37,531 bases of DNA from an uncultured Pseudomonadota bacterium (GCA_950059285.1 CATLTV010000030.1:1-37531), one strand, 5' to 3'; numbered from the stretch's first letter, positions 26,752 through 35,517 are shown. Numbers and translations: made by a program. Notes: generated by a model not told the origin, from the letters alone.

Positions 26752-26782
26752 ATGGAGACCAACGTATCACGTTGGTCTCCAT
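26752..26782 (-). terminator. Terminator hairpin after polA
   Basis: A perfect 13-bp stem (26752-26764 with 26770-26782, 5-base loop) begins eight bases beyond the polA stop codon in the direction of transcription. No T tract follows closely, so this may be a weak or Rho-assisted terminator. Confidence 0.55.
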
Positions 26783-26789
26783 CATGCGG

Positions 26790-29648
26790 CTATTTTGCAT
26801 CAAGCCAGTTGTCACCCACGCTTGGCTCTGCCTTGAGTGGTACCTTGAGCTTGACCACGTTCTCCATACAATCTGATACCAAAATCTTGGCCTCTTCAAG
26901 GAAGTCTGGAGCGACCTCAAAGAGGAGTTCATCGTGCACTTGCAAGAGCATATGCATGGGCAGGTTGCCCTCATCAATACGACGTTGGACCTCAATCATG
27001 GCAAGCTTGATGATGTCTGCGGCTGTACCCTGAATAGGCGTATTTTTGGCAACACGCTCTGCAAACGCACTATCCCTGCCCGAGCTGTTGATCTCGGGAA
27101 TGTGACGCACTCGCCCGAACATGGTGTGTACTTGCTCAGTTTTTCGAGCGTCCTCAACAAGTTCATCAAAGAACTCATTGATGCGTGTGTACTTGTTAAA
27201 GTAGTTCTCAATGTAAGTCTTTGCTTCGGTCTGCGTCACCTTGAGCGTCTTGGCAAGGCGTTGTGAACCCACACCATAAATCACAGCAAAGTTGACCGTT
27301 TTTCCCTTGCCACGTTGCTCACTTGTCACCTCCTCAAGAGGCACGTGGAAGATGTTCGATGCCGTAAGAGCGTGGATATCTGCATCTTCTTGGTAAGCCT
27401 TGATCATCAAGGGCTCCTCGGACATGTGGGCAAGAATACGCAGCTCAATTTGAGAGTAATCCGCCCCAAGAAGCTTCCAACCTTTTTGTGGCACAAACGC
27501 CTTGCGAATCTGACGTCCTCGGTCGGTACGAATCGGAATGTTCTGGAGGTTTGGGTTACTTGATGAGAGACGGCCTGTGGCAGTCACAGCCTGATTGAAG
27601 TCTGTGTGAATGCGTCTTGTGTTTTTACGGACCAGCGAGGGGAGGGCGTCTACATATGTGTTCTTGAGCTTGGCAAACTTGCGGTACTCTAGAATCAAAT
27701 CGGGTAGTTCGTGCTCACTGGCAAGCTCTTCAAGGACGGCTTGATTGGTCGAGGGGCCAGACTTGGTCTTCTTTTTGACAGGCAAACCCAACTTCTCAAA
27801 GAGAACCTCACGCAACTGCTTGGGACTATTGGGGTTCAAATGCCCTTCATTTTCAACATCTTGACCTGCGCTTTCATCAATTGCTTTTTGAAGCTCCTTG
27901 AGCTCCTCATCAAACTCCTTGCTCATCACACCCAACATGGCGCTGTCAATGCAGACGCCTTGCAACTCCATGCGTGCAAGCACCTCTGACAAAGGTAGCT
28001 CCATCTCATCGTGAAGCTTCAACAAACCTTGCTCTTCAAGCAGGGGCTCGAAGAAATTGGCGAGCATCAGCGTGATGTCAGCATCCTCAGAAGCGTAGTT
28101 TGTGGCGATGTCGATAGGAACCTGGGAGAAGATGATTTGTTTCTTGCCTTTGCCAGCAACCTCTTCATACGAGATGTTCACATGGTGCAAGTAATCAAGC
28201 GCCATGGCATCAAGGCCGTGTGAACCTCTGCTTGGATCAAGGAGGTATCCCATCAACATCGTGTCATACAGGATGCCCTTGTAATGAATGTCATACTTGT
28301 GGAGCACCATGCGCTCGTATTTCACATGCTGGCCTACTTTCGTACGTGCCTCGTCTTCCAGGAGAGGCTTGAGCTTTTCCAATACATACTCTCTGGAGAG
28401 CTGCTCTGGAGCATCCTCGTAGTCGTGTGCCACAGGAATATACACGCCTTGATTCTCAGCCCATGAGAAGGAGAGACCCACAATTTCAGCATCCAGTGAA
28501 TCAAGGCTCGTGGTTTCAAGGTCAAAACCATAACGTGCAGCGGACTTGAGTTGATTGAGCACATCCTCAAAGTCTTCCTCTGTGAGCACAACCTTGTAGT
28601 CCTTGCCTGGTCGGCTAAAATCAGGCGCAGCAGCAGACTCTTCCTTGTGACGAGGTGTGGAGGTTGAGGATGCAAACAAGAGCTGTTGGCCTGACAGCTC
28701 CTCGTGCTGTTGTGCGGCAGCAAGCACTGCGGGAGTCCAGCCACGACGCTTGATCCAGGCGTTGAGGCTCTTCAACGTGGAGTGAAACTCCAGCTCCACA
28801 AGAAGCTCGGTCAAGGCCTTGGTATCAGGTTTGGAGATGACGAGTTTATCCAGATCAAACTCGACATCGCAGTCCTCCTTGAGGGTCACAAGCTCAAGCG
28901 AGAGCCTCGCTTGTTCCGCGTAGGTTTCAAGGTTCTCGCGGCGTTTCTTGGCCGTGATTTTGTCTGTATTCGCAAGGAGTGTTTCAAGATCTCCCCATTC
29001 ATCAATCAATTTGCCCGCAGTCTTCTCACCAATTCCAGGCACACCAGGGACGTTATCACTGGTATCACCAGCCAGGGCGAGCACATACTTGACGCGCTCA
29101 GGCTCCACATTAAACCGCTCCAGCACCTCGGCCTTGGTGAAGGTCTTGTCTCGCATGGTATCAATCATGCGCACGTGCTCATCGGTCAAAAGCTGCATCA
29201 AGTCCTTATCTGCGCTGACAATGCAGACATCAAGCTCCTGCTCACGAGCCTTTTTGGTGAGCGTGGCGATGACATCATCGGCCTCCACTCCAGACTGAAT
29301 TAATACAGGGATATTAAGCGCCTCGATGAACTTACCAAAATAGGGGACCTGTGTTCTGAGATCCTCGGGCATTTCGCTACGGTTGGCCTTGTACTCCGAG
29401 TAAAGCTCATGTCGAAAGGACTTCCCATCATCCTCTTCATCGTAACGATCGAACGTCACGGCGATGTAGTCAGGATCTTCTTGCTCGATCAATTTCTTGA
29501 TCATGTTGACAAATCCATACAACGCATTGGTCGGCAGCCCCTTTGAATTTGAGAGGTGTCGTACAGCATAGAATGCGCGATAGATATACGCAGATCCATC
29601 CACAATATAGAAGATTGGGTTATCTTGAGATGAGGTTTGATTGGCCAT
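26790..29648 (-). CDS. polA: DNA polymerase I
   Basis: This is a full-length 952-aa Pol I with three domains. The 5'-nuclease (1-300) has VDGSAYIYRAFYA, EADDVIA and ADKDLMQL. The 3'-5' exonuclease (about 350-560) has Exo I as FDLET (Asp376, Glu378) and Exo III as Tyr518/Asp522. The polymerase has DYSQIELR (Asp730), the O-helix KGKTVNFAVIYG and HDE with Asp906. Exo II reads VGQHVKYE, with Glu445 where the metal-binding Asp of GQNLKYD is expected and His441 for Asn. The 5'-nuclease and polymerase residues appear intact. ATG 29648 follows a weak AGAG site. It acts in Okazaki-fragment maturation and repair. Confidence 0.98.
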   Translation of the reverse strand: MANQTSSQDNPIFYIVDGSAYIYRAFYAVRHLSNSKGLPTNALYGFVNMIKKLIEQEDPDYIAVTFDRYDEEDDGKSFRHELYSEYKANRSEMPEDLRTQVPYFGKFIEALNIPVLIQSGVEADDVIATLTKKAREQELDVCIVSADKDLMQLLTDEHVRMIDTMRDKTFTKAEVLERFNVEPERVKYVLALAGDTSDNVPGVPGIGEKTAGKLIDEWGDLETLLANTDKITAKKRRENLETYAEQARLSLELVTLKEDCDVEFDLDKLVISKPDTKALTELLVELEFHSTLKSLNAWIKRRGWTPAVLAAAQQHEELSGQQLLFASSTSTPRHKEESAAAPDFSRPGKDYKVVLTEEDFEDVLNQLKSAARYGFDLETTSLDSLDAEIVGLSFSWAENQGVYIPVAHDYEDAPEQLSREYVLEKLKPLLEDEARTKVGQHVKYERMVLHKYDIHYKGILYDTMLMGYLLDPSRGSHGLDAMALDYLHHVNISYEEVAGKGKKQIIFSQVPIDIATNYASEDADITLMLANFFEPLLEEQGLLKLHDEMELPLSEVLARMELQGVCIDSAMLGVMSKEFDEELKELQKAIDESAGQDVENEGHLNPNSPKQLREVLFEKLGLPVKKKTKSGPSTNQAVLEELASEHELPDLILEYRKFAKLKNTYVDALPSLVRKNTRRIHTDFNQAVTATGRLSSSNPNLQNIPIRTDRGRQIRKAFVPQKGWKLLGADYSQIELRILAHMSEEPLMIKAYQEDADIHALTASNIFHVPLEEVTSEQRGKGKTVNFAVIYGVGSQRLAKTLKVTQTEAKTYIENYFNKYTRINEFFDELVEDARKTEQVHTMFGRVRHIPEINSSGRDSAFAERVAKNTPIQGTAADIIKLAMIEVQRRIDEGNLPMHMLLQVHDELLFEVAPDFLEEAKILVSDCMENVVKLKVPLKAEPSVGDNWLDAK

Positions 29649-29716
29649 GATAAAGACGCTCTAATAAGTGAATAATGTTCGAGATTTTGAGAGCTATGCG
29701 CTCATGTCTGGTCGCC

Positions 29717-29745
29717 TGTATAGATTGTGTCATGTCCAAGGTAAA
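29717..29745 (-). promoter_or_regulatory. Candidate sigma-70 promoter for polA
   Basis: On the reverse strand TTTACC (29740-29745) and TATACA (29717-29722) are separated by 17 bases, each matching four of six consensus positions, about 70 bases upstream of the polA start. Confidence 0.35.
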
Positions 29746-29798
29746 CATGGCCACAAAAAACAACTCTGCACAATGATCGTAAAACGGTCACTGAACGC

Positions 29799-29815
29799 AT
29801 TGTAAGCTTTACAAT
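29799..29815. terminator. Short inverted repeat downstream of the FliO-like gene
   Basis: ATTGTAA and TTACAAT (29799-29805 and 29809-29815) flank a 3-base centre, 12 bases beyond the FliO-like gene's stop codon. A weak terminator or a protein-binding dyad. Confidence 0.3.
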
Positions 29816-29826
29816 CATGACGTAAA

Positions 29827-30315
29827 TCATTCAATGGGATCTTCAAGTTCAAGCGAAAACTCTCGGCTCACTTGAGCGTTGCTGAGCTTTTCTGGCTGTG
29901 TTGAGGATGCGTGTGTCAACATATCTGCATCAACATCCTCGAGCTCTATGAGAAAGGATATCCCCTGCTCACTGCTCGCCAAAAGCACATGTTTTGAAGC
30001 TACTTTGACGACAAGTAGCGCTCGGCGAGGCTCGATGGGTTGCCTGAGAACAACCTCGATGTGTGAGCTTTGTTGAGAGGAGGGCATGAATCGCTTTAAC
30101 CCGTAACGAATCACCACGTAGGCAAGGATGACAACGGCCAACATTCCCAGGACCATCTTGAGGAGAAGGGTGCCATAGCTCTCGGGTTTGGGCCGTTGGC
30201 GTGACTCCAGTGTGGTTGATATCGTTGAATCTTTGGGCTCCACATCCTGAGCGTACAATGAGGTTGATATCCCTGTGACACAGAGCAACACAATCATAAA
30301 CAATGCTTTTTTCAT
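29827..30315 (-). CDS. FliO/MopB-like membrane protein
   Basis: I chose ATG 30315 (GAAGG just upstream), giving 162 aa; a 16-codon-longer start would precede the signal peptide. A signal (MKKALFMIVLLCVTGIST, cleavage near residue 22) leads to a ~25-residue Ser/Thr/Lys region. A membrane helix follows (about 49-72, LLKMVLGMLAVVILAYVVIR). The cytoplasmic FliO fold comes next: HIEVVLRQPIEPRRALLVVKVASKHVLLASSEQGISFLIEL in outline (key pieces: IEPRRALLVVKV and HVLLASSEQGISFL). Family knowledge: FliO helps assemble the FliP/R core of the flagellar export gate. No other flagellar gene is nearby. Confidence 0.75.
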   Translation of the reverse strand: MKKALFMIVLLCVTGISTSLYAQDVEPKDSTISTTLESRQRPKPESYGTLLLKMVLGMLAVVILAYVVIRYGLKRFMPSSQQSSHIEVVLRQPIEPRRALLVVKVASKHVLLASSEQGISFLIELEDVDADMLTHASSTQPEKLSNAQVSREFSLELEDPIE

Positions 30316-30522
30316 ATTACCTTCGCGATTTATCATAAGTATCGAACACATGTACCAGAACATGACACCATGTGTTATCGAAGAACTTCACCCAAATTTT
30401 GCTTAAAAGTTTCTATTGAAACTCATTTCATAGAACGCTATGACTTTTCTAGCGAATCAAACGACATATCACCACATCACAGATGTGTTCCACAGCAACA
30501 CCCTCATCACAAAAGTTCTCCC

Positions 30523-31554
30523 ATGAACATGGTCAAAACAATCTCCTCAGTTGGAATGGCAAGCCTTTTCCTTCTTTCACTTGGCGCTTGCTCCTCGGAG
30601 TCATCAGAACCTGCTGCCACTGTCACATCACCCAAACGCGTCTCTCTTGCAGAGGGCGATGAAGGAAAATTTGATGAACCCACACCAGGAAAGATGACCA
30701 CGCTGTTTCTTCATGACTTGCTTAATCTTGATGAACGTATTCCTCTTGAAGCAAGCGGACTTGCGATCGCCTTCGATGACACTTTTGAAGCCCCCGTACA
30801 TGTGGTCTTTGATCACTTTGAAGCTGTCGCCACACTCCCCATTAACCTCGGTACTGCAACGCTTACAGGCGATGAGGACATTGATGAGGGCTACGAGGGC
30901 CTGACCTACGATGCCAGCACAGATACGCTTTACGCACTGGTCGAAGCCGTAGAAAAGAAGAAACACAATGAGCCCGAGATTCATGTCTATGACAGGGACT
31001 GGAACAGGCTAGCCAAGCACCAGGTTGACTTTGAGCTTGATGACTTCAACAAGGGCATGGAAGGGCTCGCGCACACGTACATCGCAGACACGTTGTACCT
31101 CCTGATGCTCTGTGAAGGCAATGAGTGCAAGACCAATGGTGAGAAAGGGGAGGGGAGGATTCAAGCCTTTACTCTTGATGAAGAAGGTGAGGAATGGCTT
31201 CACGTTGACACCATCAAGTTGCCTGAATCACTTCACTTTGAAGACTACTCGGGCATCGACCTCAGAGGCGACTCTTTGATTATCACCTCTCAGGAAGAGA
31301 GCGCCATCTGGATGGGTTCTCTCACACTTGAACTGGATGAGAACGGGGAGCCTGACTGGAAGATTCAGGATGAAGGCACCATCTTTGAACTCCCCAGAAA
31401 CAACGACGACAAAAAAATCTACTGCAACGTTGAAGGTGTCAGCTTCTCTGATGATGGCAAAAGTATTTACCTTGCCTCCGATCGCCGCAAGCCAGACCAA
31501 AACAAGCGCTGTGAAAAAGGTGATCAGGCGCTTCATCAAATCCTGTTGCCATAA
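30523..31554 (+). CDS. Propeller-like lipoprotein (SdiA-regulated / esterase-like phytase type)
   Basis: Started at ATG 30523, giving 343 aa with a clean lipobox LSLGAC (Cys23); the longer in-frame start adds 51 residues with no signal character. The mature domain has repeated propeller-blade signatures: YEGLTYDASTDTLYALVEA, GMEGLAHTYIADTLYLLML, YSGIDLRGDSLIITSQEES and VEGVSFSDDGKSIYLASDR. These resemble SdiA-regulated or esterase-like phytase propellers. A GKFD element at 48-51, soon after the lipidated Cys, is similar to the GKAD of the next two lipoproteins. Role unknown; probably envelope-exposed. Confidence 0.8.
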   Translation: MNMVKTISSVGMASLFLLSLGACSSESSEPAATVTSPKRVSLAEGDEGKFDEPTPGKMTTLFLHDLLNLDERIPLEASGLAIAFDDTFEAPVHVVFDHFEAVATLPINLGTATLTGDEDIDEGYEGLTYDASTDTLYALVEAVEKKKHNEPEIHVYDRDWNRLAKHQVDFELDDFNKGMEGLAHTYIADTLYLLMLCEGNECKTNGEKGEGRIQAFTLDEEGEEWLHVDTIKLPESLHFEDYSGIDLRGDSLIITSQEESAIWMGSLTLELDENGEPDWKIQDEGTIFELPRNNDDKKIYCNVEGVSFSDDGKSIYLASDRRKPDQNKRCEKGDQALHQILLP

Positions 31555-31566
31555 ATGTGGCCAGTA

Positions 31567-31602
31567 GTCATGCCATGGCAACTTGAGTTGCCATGGCATG
31601 AC
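31567..31602. terminator. 16-bp hairpin after the propeller lipoprotein
   Basis: A perfect 16-bp stem (31567-31582 with 31587-31602, 4-base loop) lies 13 bases beyond the stop codon. A-rich rather than T-rich sequence follows, so it is not a canonical intrinsic terminator. Confidence 0.5.
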
Positions 31603-31778
31603 AAAAACACAAAACGAAACAAAATCAACAACTTAAACCAAGCACATCAACATCTGTTTTTTGGCCTCTAATTTGCAAAAGTCAAAAGACTGTTGGTTTA
31701 CCTCAAATATCAAGTACGTCAAAACTACACAAAACCCGCACGGTTTGTCGGGTCTTCTACACAAAGGATGTGTGATTT

Positions 31779-32966
31779 ATGTCCAGAGAACTGATTAAAA
31801 ATGCCCTGTTCTGTATCGCTGTTTCTACCTCATTGACCGCCTGCCAGGGTGCAGAGGACACCGAAGGTTCAAAAGATGTCCAGGAAAATGCCTGTGGTAT
31901 CACCGTCTGTGCAAACCCCGATGTGGAAGATTCCTATGACGTGGACAAGCTCCCAAGCGAAACGTTCAACGGTAAAGCTGACGCTGTGGAAGAAGTACAG
32001 CTCAAAATCGATGAAGTCAGCCAGGATATGGTCATCGATGTCCTTGACATTCAAGATATCTTTGAAGAAATGGGCAACAAGGTCAGCGTCGATGAAATCC
32101 GTGCTGTGGGTAAACTCCTGCGTGAAAAGCCCGACCTCTTTGAGCCAAGTGCCATTGAGCTGACAAAGCGCCTCGCTGTGACGGCAAACATTGATGGAGA
32201 AGAGCGCGATCTTCTTCTTTCTGGCAAAACCTTCGCAGGCACAGAAGTACCTGACGCGGTCAAAGAAGTCATCGCCACTGCACGCCTCAATGGCGCTGTC
32301 GCTTACGATGTCAATGAGCAGGATGATGATGGCGAAGGCGTGTGGAGCCCATACCCCTCCATCACACCTCCTACAGGGAACATGACCTTTGAATACACAG
32401 AGATCACTCCCGAGGTCCTCAAGGCTGACATTGAAGATACCGACGTGGAGTACAACATGATCGTGGGTACAACCACCGCGACCACCTGGTGGGGACAGGA
32501 GTACAAGACAGCCAAGTACGAAGTAGCCAAGGGCGGTACAGGTAACATCGCAGCACACTATGATGAAGTCTACCACGAGGACATCTACGCACGCGGTCGT
32601 CAGGGCCAAAAGTGGGCAAACAACTGTGCCATCCTCGCGGACGGAGCGCTCCACTGTCTCCCTGCTGCACGTCGCTCTGAAGCTCAAGACCTGATCCTCA
32701 CAAACCCTGCACTCGCTCGCCGTGACAAGCACATGCTTTACAATGGTCACATCGAAGTAAGCAATGGTGTGGTCACTGGCGTTGAGATGTCAGGACGCCT
32801 GAGCAAGCTCGCGGCACGTGGCAAGGCCACCTTCGTGGACCCCATCGCTGTCCTCAAAGCATGGGGATTTGAGATCTCTCCCGGAGTACGCATTCGTTAC
32901 GGAAACACCTCCAGAGGCATTCCTGTCCAGGTTGAAGATCAATACGTCATTCGTGAAGCAAACTAA
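31779..32966 (+). CDS. GKAD-motif lipoprotein (395 aa)
   Basis: A lipoprotein signal ends STSLTAC (Cys22). An acidic linker with two extra Cys follows, then the GKAD element at 65-68. About 55 residues of predicted helix come next (LQLKIDEV-like, then VIDVLDIQDIFEEM), and a beta-rich C-terminal half (about 180-395) with two more Cys (NNCAIL, LHCLP). No enzyme motif is recognisable. GGATG lies upstream of ATG 31779 (spacing longer than usual). It is 85 bases from the next, similarly built lipoprotein, so the two are probably co-transcribed and functionally linked. Confidence 0.8.
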   Translation: MSRELIKNALFCIAVSTSLTACQGAEDTEGSKDVQENACGITVCANPDVEDSYDVDKLPSETFNGKADAVEEVQLKIDEVSQDMVIDVLDIQDIFEEMGNKVSVDEIRAVGKLLREKPDLFEPSAIELTKRLAVTANIDGEERDLLLSGKTFAGTEVPDAVKEVIATARLNGAVAYDVNEQDDDGEGVWSPYPSITPPTGNMTFEYTEITPEVLKADIEDTDVEYNMIVGTTTATTWWGQEYKTAKYEVAKGGTGNIAAHYDEVYHEDIYARGRQGQKWANNCAILADGALHCLPAARRSEAQDLILTNPALARRDKHMLYNGHIEVSNGVVTGVEMSGRLSKLAARGKATFVDPIAVLKAWGFEISPGVRIRYGNTSRGIPVQVEDQYVIREAN

Positions 32967-33051
32967 TCTCTGACACTTCACGACAACAACGCAATTGACA
33001 CAACCAGCGCTCCTTAAAACGGAGCGCGAACCCGAAAAAAAAGAGAATCAA

Positions 33052-35385
33052 ATGATTGATATCAAAAGAAATATTTGCACAGCATTGCTCTTCAGCCTGA
33101 CCATTTTTGGCGCCGCTTGTGGTGGCACAAACGATGACGGCACAACAGAAGATACAGGCGTGCTTGATGACGAAAACGCTTCCTTTGGCGCAGCAGGCAA
33201 GGCTGACTCCACATTCTCGGGCTGCGAACTTCGCGAGGTCCTTGAGTTTGTCAACGAAGACACCACCACCATTGATGTCCTCAAAGATGAAGCAGGCGTG
33301 CACACCAAGGCAGCCAAGGCAATTCACGCACACCGACTTGGTCCAGATGGCGTGGAAGGCACAGGCGATGACGACCTCTTTGAAACACTCGAAGAGCTTG
33401 ATAACGTCACATATGTTGGCCCCAAGGCTCTCAAAGCCTTCGCAAACTTTGTCTCCGATCGTTGCCTCAACGACCTCGACAAGCGCCCCTACATCGACGC
33501 CACAACCTTCGCAGGTCTCCCCAACGCAGGTGGATTTAGCCGTGATACCATCGAGCTTGAAGCCACCATGCGTATCACCAACGTCAAGGGCCGCCTGTTG
33601 AACGAGATCATGAACACTGAAGATGATCGTGGCCGTCGTGGTCTTAACCGTATTCGCCGCGCAAAAATCATGGAAGCCTTCTCATTCAACTACAACCTTG
33701 ATGAGATCCCATGGGGCAGCGATGAGCATGATGCCAGGGAACAACTTCCCTACACCTCATACTCCATCGAGAGCGGCAACTATGAAATCGACTCTCAGGA
33801 CGGCGAGCGTGAGCTTGATCTTGGTACTGATTATATGTTCGATCGTTACTACGATACACCTGACTACACATTGCTTCAGAACGGCATCCAGCTTCGTGGC
33901 CGTATCCGCTGGGATACAGTTGATGTCGTGCGTCGACTCCTGATCGCCGCAAAGTTCGACAGCACCGTGGGCGATGACGGCCTCAAGCGCGCTGCAAAAA
34001 TGGACACACGTACAGAAGGGGGCCGTTACCTCGGAACTCTTGATGACGATATTCGTAATGGCAAGGTCTCCTGGAGTGGCTCTCCTGCTCCTGTGGCAGC
34101 CATCCGCGCACTCTATGATGTCCTCGTGGAGCGTCAGGTCCTTCCTACCATCGATGGCAAGGAGAACGTGCTCTTGCTCGATCCACGCGCTTACTTGCGC
34201 AGCGAGCGTAGCCGTTACCACCTCGATGAGACCAAAACCGACGCGCTCAGCAAGGTCTACAGAAACGGTAAAACGCAAATCGAAGCTGTCGTGAAGCAAA
34301 TCGACACCGCCATCGCAAGCGGTAAGCTTACTGGCGCTGACCTCGAAGCTGCTGAAATGGTCAAGGCTCAGGCAGAAACTCTCCTTGATGACTCTGCTGT
34401 CCGCGAGCGCGCTCGTCAGAAGCTCATGGGCTCAAACTTTGACGCCGACATGTTGAGCTTGCCCAACAGCTTTGGTTCTGCTTCAAACATCGATGAGCTT
34501 GAAGCCCTGCACGCCATGGCTGAAAGCACCAGCGAAGTCTATCACGAGTTCGCCGAGCTTGTGGATGACGCCGACCGCGCCATCACACAAACGGACGACC
34601 TCCCACATGATGACTATGTAGACATGTTCATCAGCTGGCAAAAGCAGGTCAATGGCTTCCTTCGTCCCAAGCAGGTCGCGCAACCTTTCCTCTCCAAATG
34701 GGAAGACTTGAACGCTGACGACATGGCCCGTACACAAGCGATGGAAGAGTTCGCAACCTTCTGCAAAATGATGCAAGATGGCGATGACAAGGACTTCAAA
34801 GACTTTGAAGGCGTGGATGAAACCATCTGGGCAAACCTTGGCGCGCACCTCCGCTTTGAAGCCATGAAAATCTCTCAACGCCAGATCGAAGCCGCTGGTA
34901 CAATCAGCTTCTCTCTCTGGTTTGACGTTGCACGTAGCTACTACTTTGAAGGCTCTCGCCGCACCTATGGCAACTTCATGATCGATACCCTCGACTTGAC
35001 CGAAATGCTCACCCCTGAAATGTGGCACAGCATCCCCGAGCAAGATCGTCGTGCGGATAAAGTCCTTCCTCCCGAGAAGGTCTTCCACACCACCTTCGTG
35101 AACGAAGTCCAGATCGAGCTCACTCAGGTCGAAAAATACATCGACCACATCAACGAACTTGAAGAAAAGCTTAAAAATGGCGAAGACGTTGAACGTGAAC
35201 TCAACGGTGCCAAGGCTATCCTCAAGCACTTCACGGACTCCCTTATCACACTCTCCGAAATCAAAGGCGAAGACATCATTGATGAAACTCGCGACTTCGG
35301 TGGACCTCGTGAAACCGACTGGGAGCCTGCTGAATACTCCAAGGGTAAAACAGCCCTCAAAATCCTCTCCGAAGGCGTTCAGTAA
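33052..35385 (+). CDS. Lipoprotein with HhH and CYTH-like domains (777 aa)
   Basis: ATG 33052 is preferred to an in-frame TTG 19 codons earlier because the lipoprotein signal (IFGAAC, Cys23) then lies at the right distance. GKAD follows at 49-52. Residues 58-138 form a helix-hairpin-helix pair: LREVLEFVNEDTTT...AAKAIHAHR and FETLEELDNVTYVGPKALKAF, like ComEA-type modules in outline. Residues ~235-325 look like a CYTH/triphosphate-tunnel half: DRYYDTPDYTLLQNGIQLRGR with Lys301 in AAKFDS. The C-terminal ~400 residues are helical and acidic with no known domain. The HhH in an exported protein could bind DNA or protein. An antisense 335-codon ORF over it is a shadow. Confidence 0.82.
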   Translation: MIDIKRNICTALLFSLTIFGAACGGTNDDGTTEDTGVLDDENASFGAAGKADSTFSGCELREVLEFVNEDTTTIDVLKDEAGVHTKAAKAIHAHRLGPDGVEGTGDDDLFETLEELDNVTYVGPKALKAFANFVSDRCLNDLDKRPYIDATTFAGLPNAGGFSRDTIELEATMRITNVKGRLLNEIMNTEDDRGRRGLNRIRRAKIMEAFSFNYNLDEIPWGSDEHDAREQLPYTSYSIESGNYEIDSQDGERELDLGTDYMFDRYYDTPDYTLLQNGIQLRGRIRWDTVDVVRRLLIAAKFDSTVGDDGLKRAAKMDTRTEGGRYLGTLDDDIRNGKVSWSGSPAPVAAIRALYDVLVERQVLPTIDGKENVLLLDPRAYLRSERSRYHLDETKTDALSKVYRNGKTQIEAVVKQIDTAIASGKLTGADLEAAEMVKAQAETLLDDSAVRERARQKLMGSNFDADMLSLPNSFGSASNIDELEALHAMAESTSEVYHEFAELVDDADRAITQTDDLPHDDYVDMFISWQKQVNGFLRPKQVAQPFLSKWEDLNADDMARTQAMEEFATFCKMMQDGDDKDFKDFEGVDETIWANLGAHLRFEAMKISQRQIEAAGTISFSLWFDVARSYYFEGSRRTYGNFMIDTLDLTEMLTPEMWHSIPEQDRRADKVLPPEKVFHTTFVNEVQIELTQVEKYIDHINELEEKLKNGEDVERELNGAKAILKHFTDSLITLSEIKGEDIIDETRDFGGPRETDWEPAEYSKGKTALKILSEGVQ

Positions 35386-35392
35386 CATCTTC

Positions 35393-35462
35393 GGCATCTG
35401 ACAAGACAAAGGAGGCGCCTGTTGACATGTCAACAGGCGCCTCCTTTGTCTTGTCAGATGCC
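35393..35462. terminator. 70-nt perfect palindrome beside parS
   Basis: Bases 35393-35427 are the exact reverse complement of 35428-35462, with no spacer at all, beginning seven bases after the HhH/CYTH lipoprotein stop and ending 12 bases before the parS site. As RNA it can form a near-35-bp stem. No T tract follows it on either strand. Probably a terminator of the type repeated in this window, or an RNase-processed stabiliser. Confidence 0.7.
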
Positions 35463-35473
35463 TTATGGCACAC

Positions 35474-35489
35474 TGTTTCACGTGAAACA
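35474..35489. promoter_or_regulatory. parS centromere site (perfect consensus)
   Basis: TGTTTCACGTGAAACA is exactly the 16-bp ParB-binding parS consensus, in the gap upstream of the NHL-propeller lipoprotein gene. Family knowledge: ParB loads at parS and spreads, organising the origin-proximal chromosome for segregation. Confidence 0.92.
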
Positions 35490-35517
35490 TTTGCCCCTTT
35501 CAACGTCAGGTTAACAC

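Noticed and set aside
28704-29303. 199-codon rightward ORF within polA
   Set aside because: Opposite strand of conserved Pol I coding sequence; shadow.
26029-29789. Shared 10-mer TAAAACGGTC at 26029-26038 and 29780-29789
   Set aside because: Only two copies, at different distances and orientation relative to their genes; a chance match is plausible at this length.
31869-32750. 293-codon leftward ORF
   Set aside because: Antisense to the GKAD lipoprotein with a clear signal peptide; Cys/Val/Asp-rich shadow composition and no recognisable domain.
34483-35490. 335-codon leftward ORF beginning MFHVKQ at the parS site
   Set aside because: It is antisense to the HhH/CYTH lipoprotein gene, and its first residues are only the parS sequence translated; no ribosome site or domain supports it.
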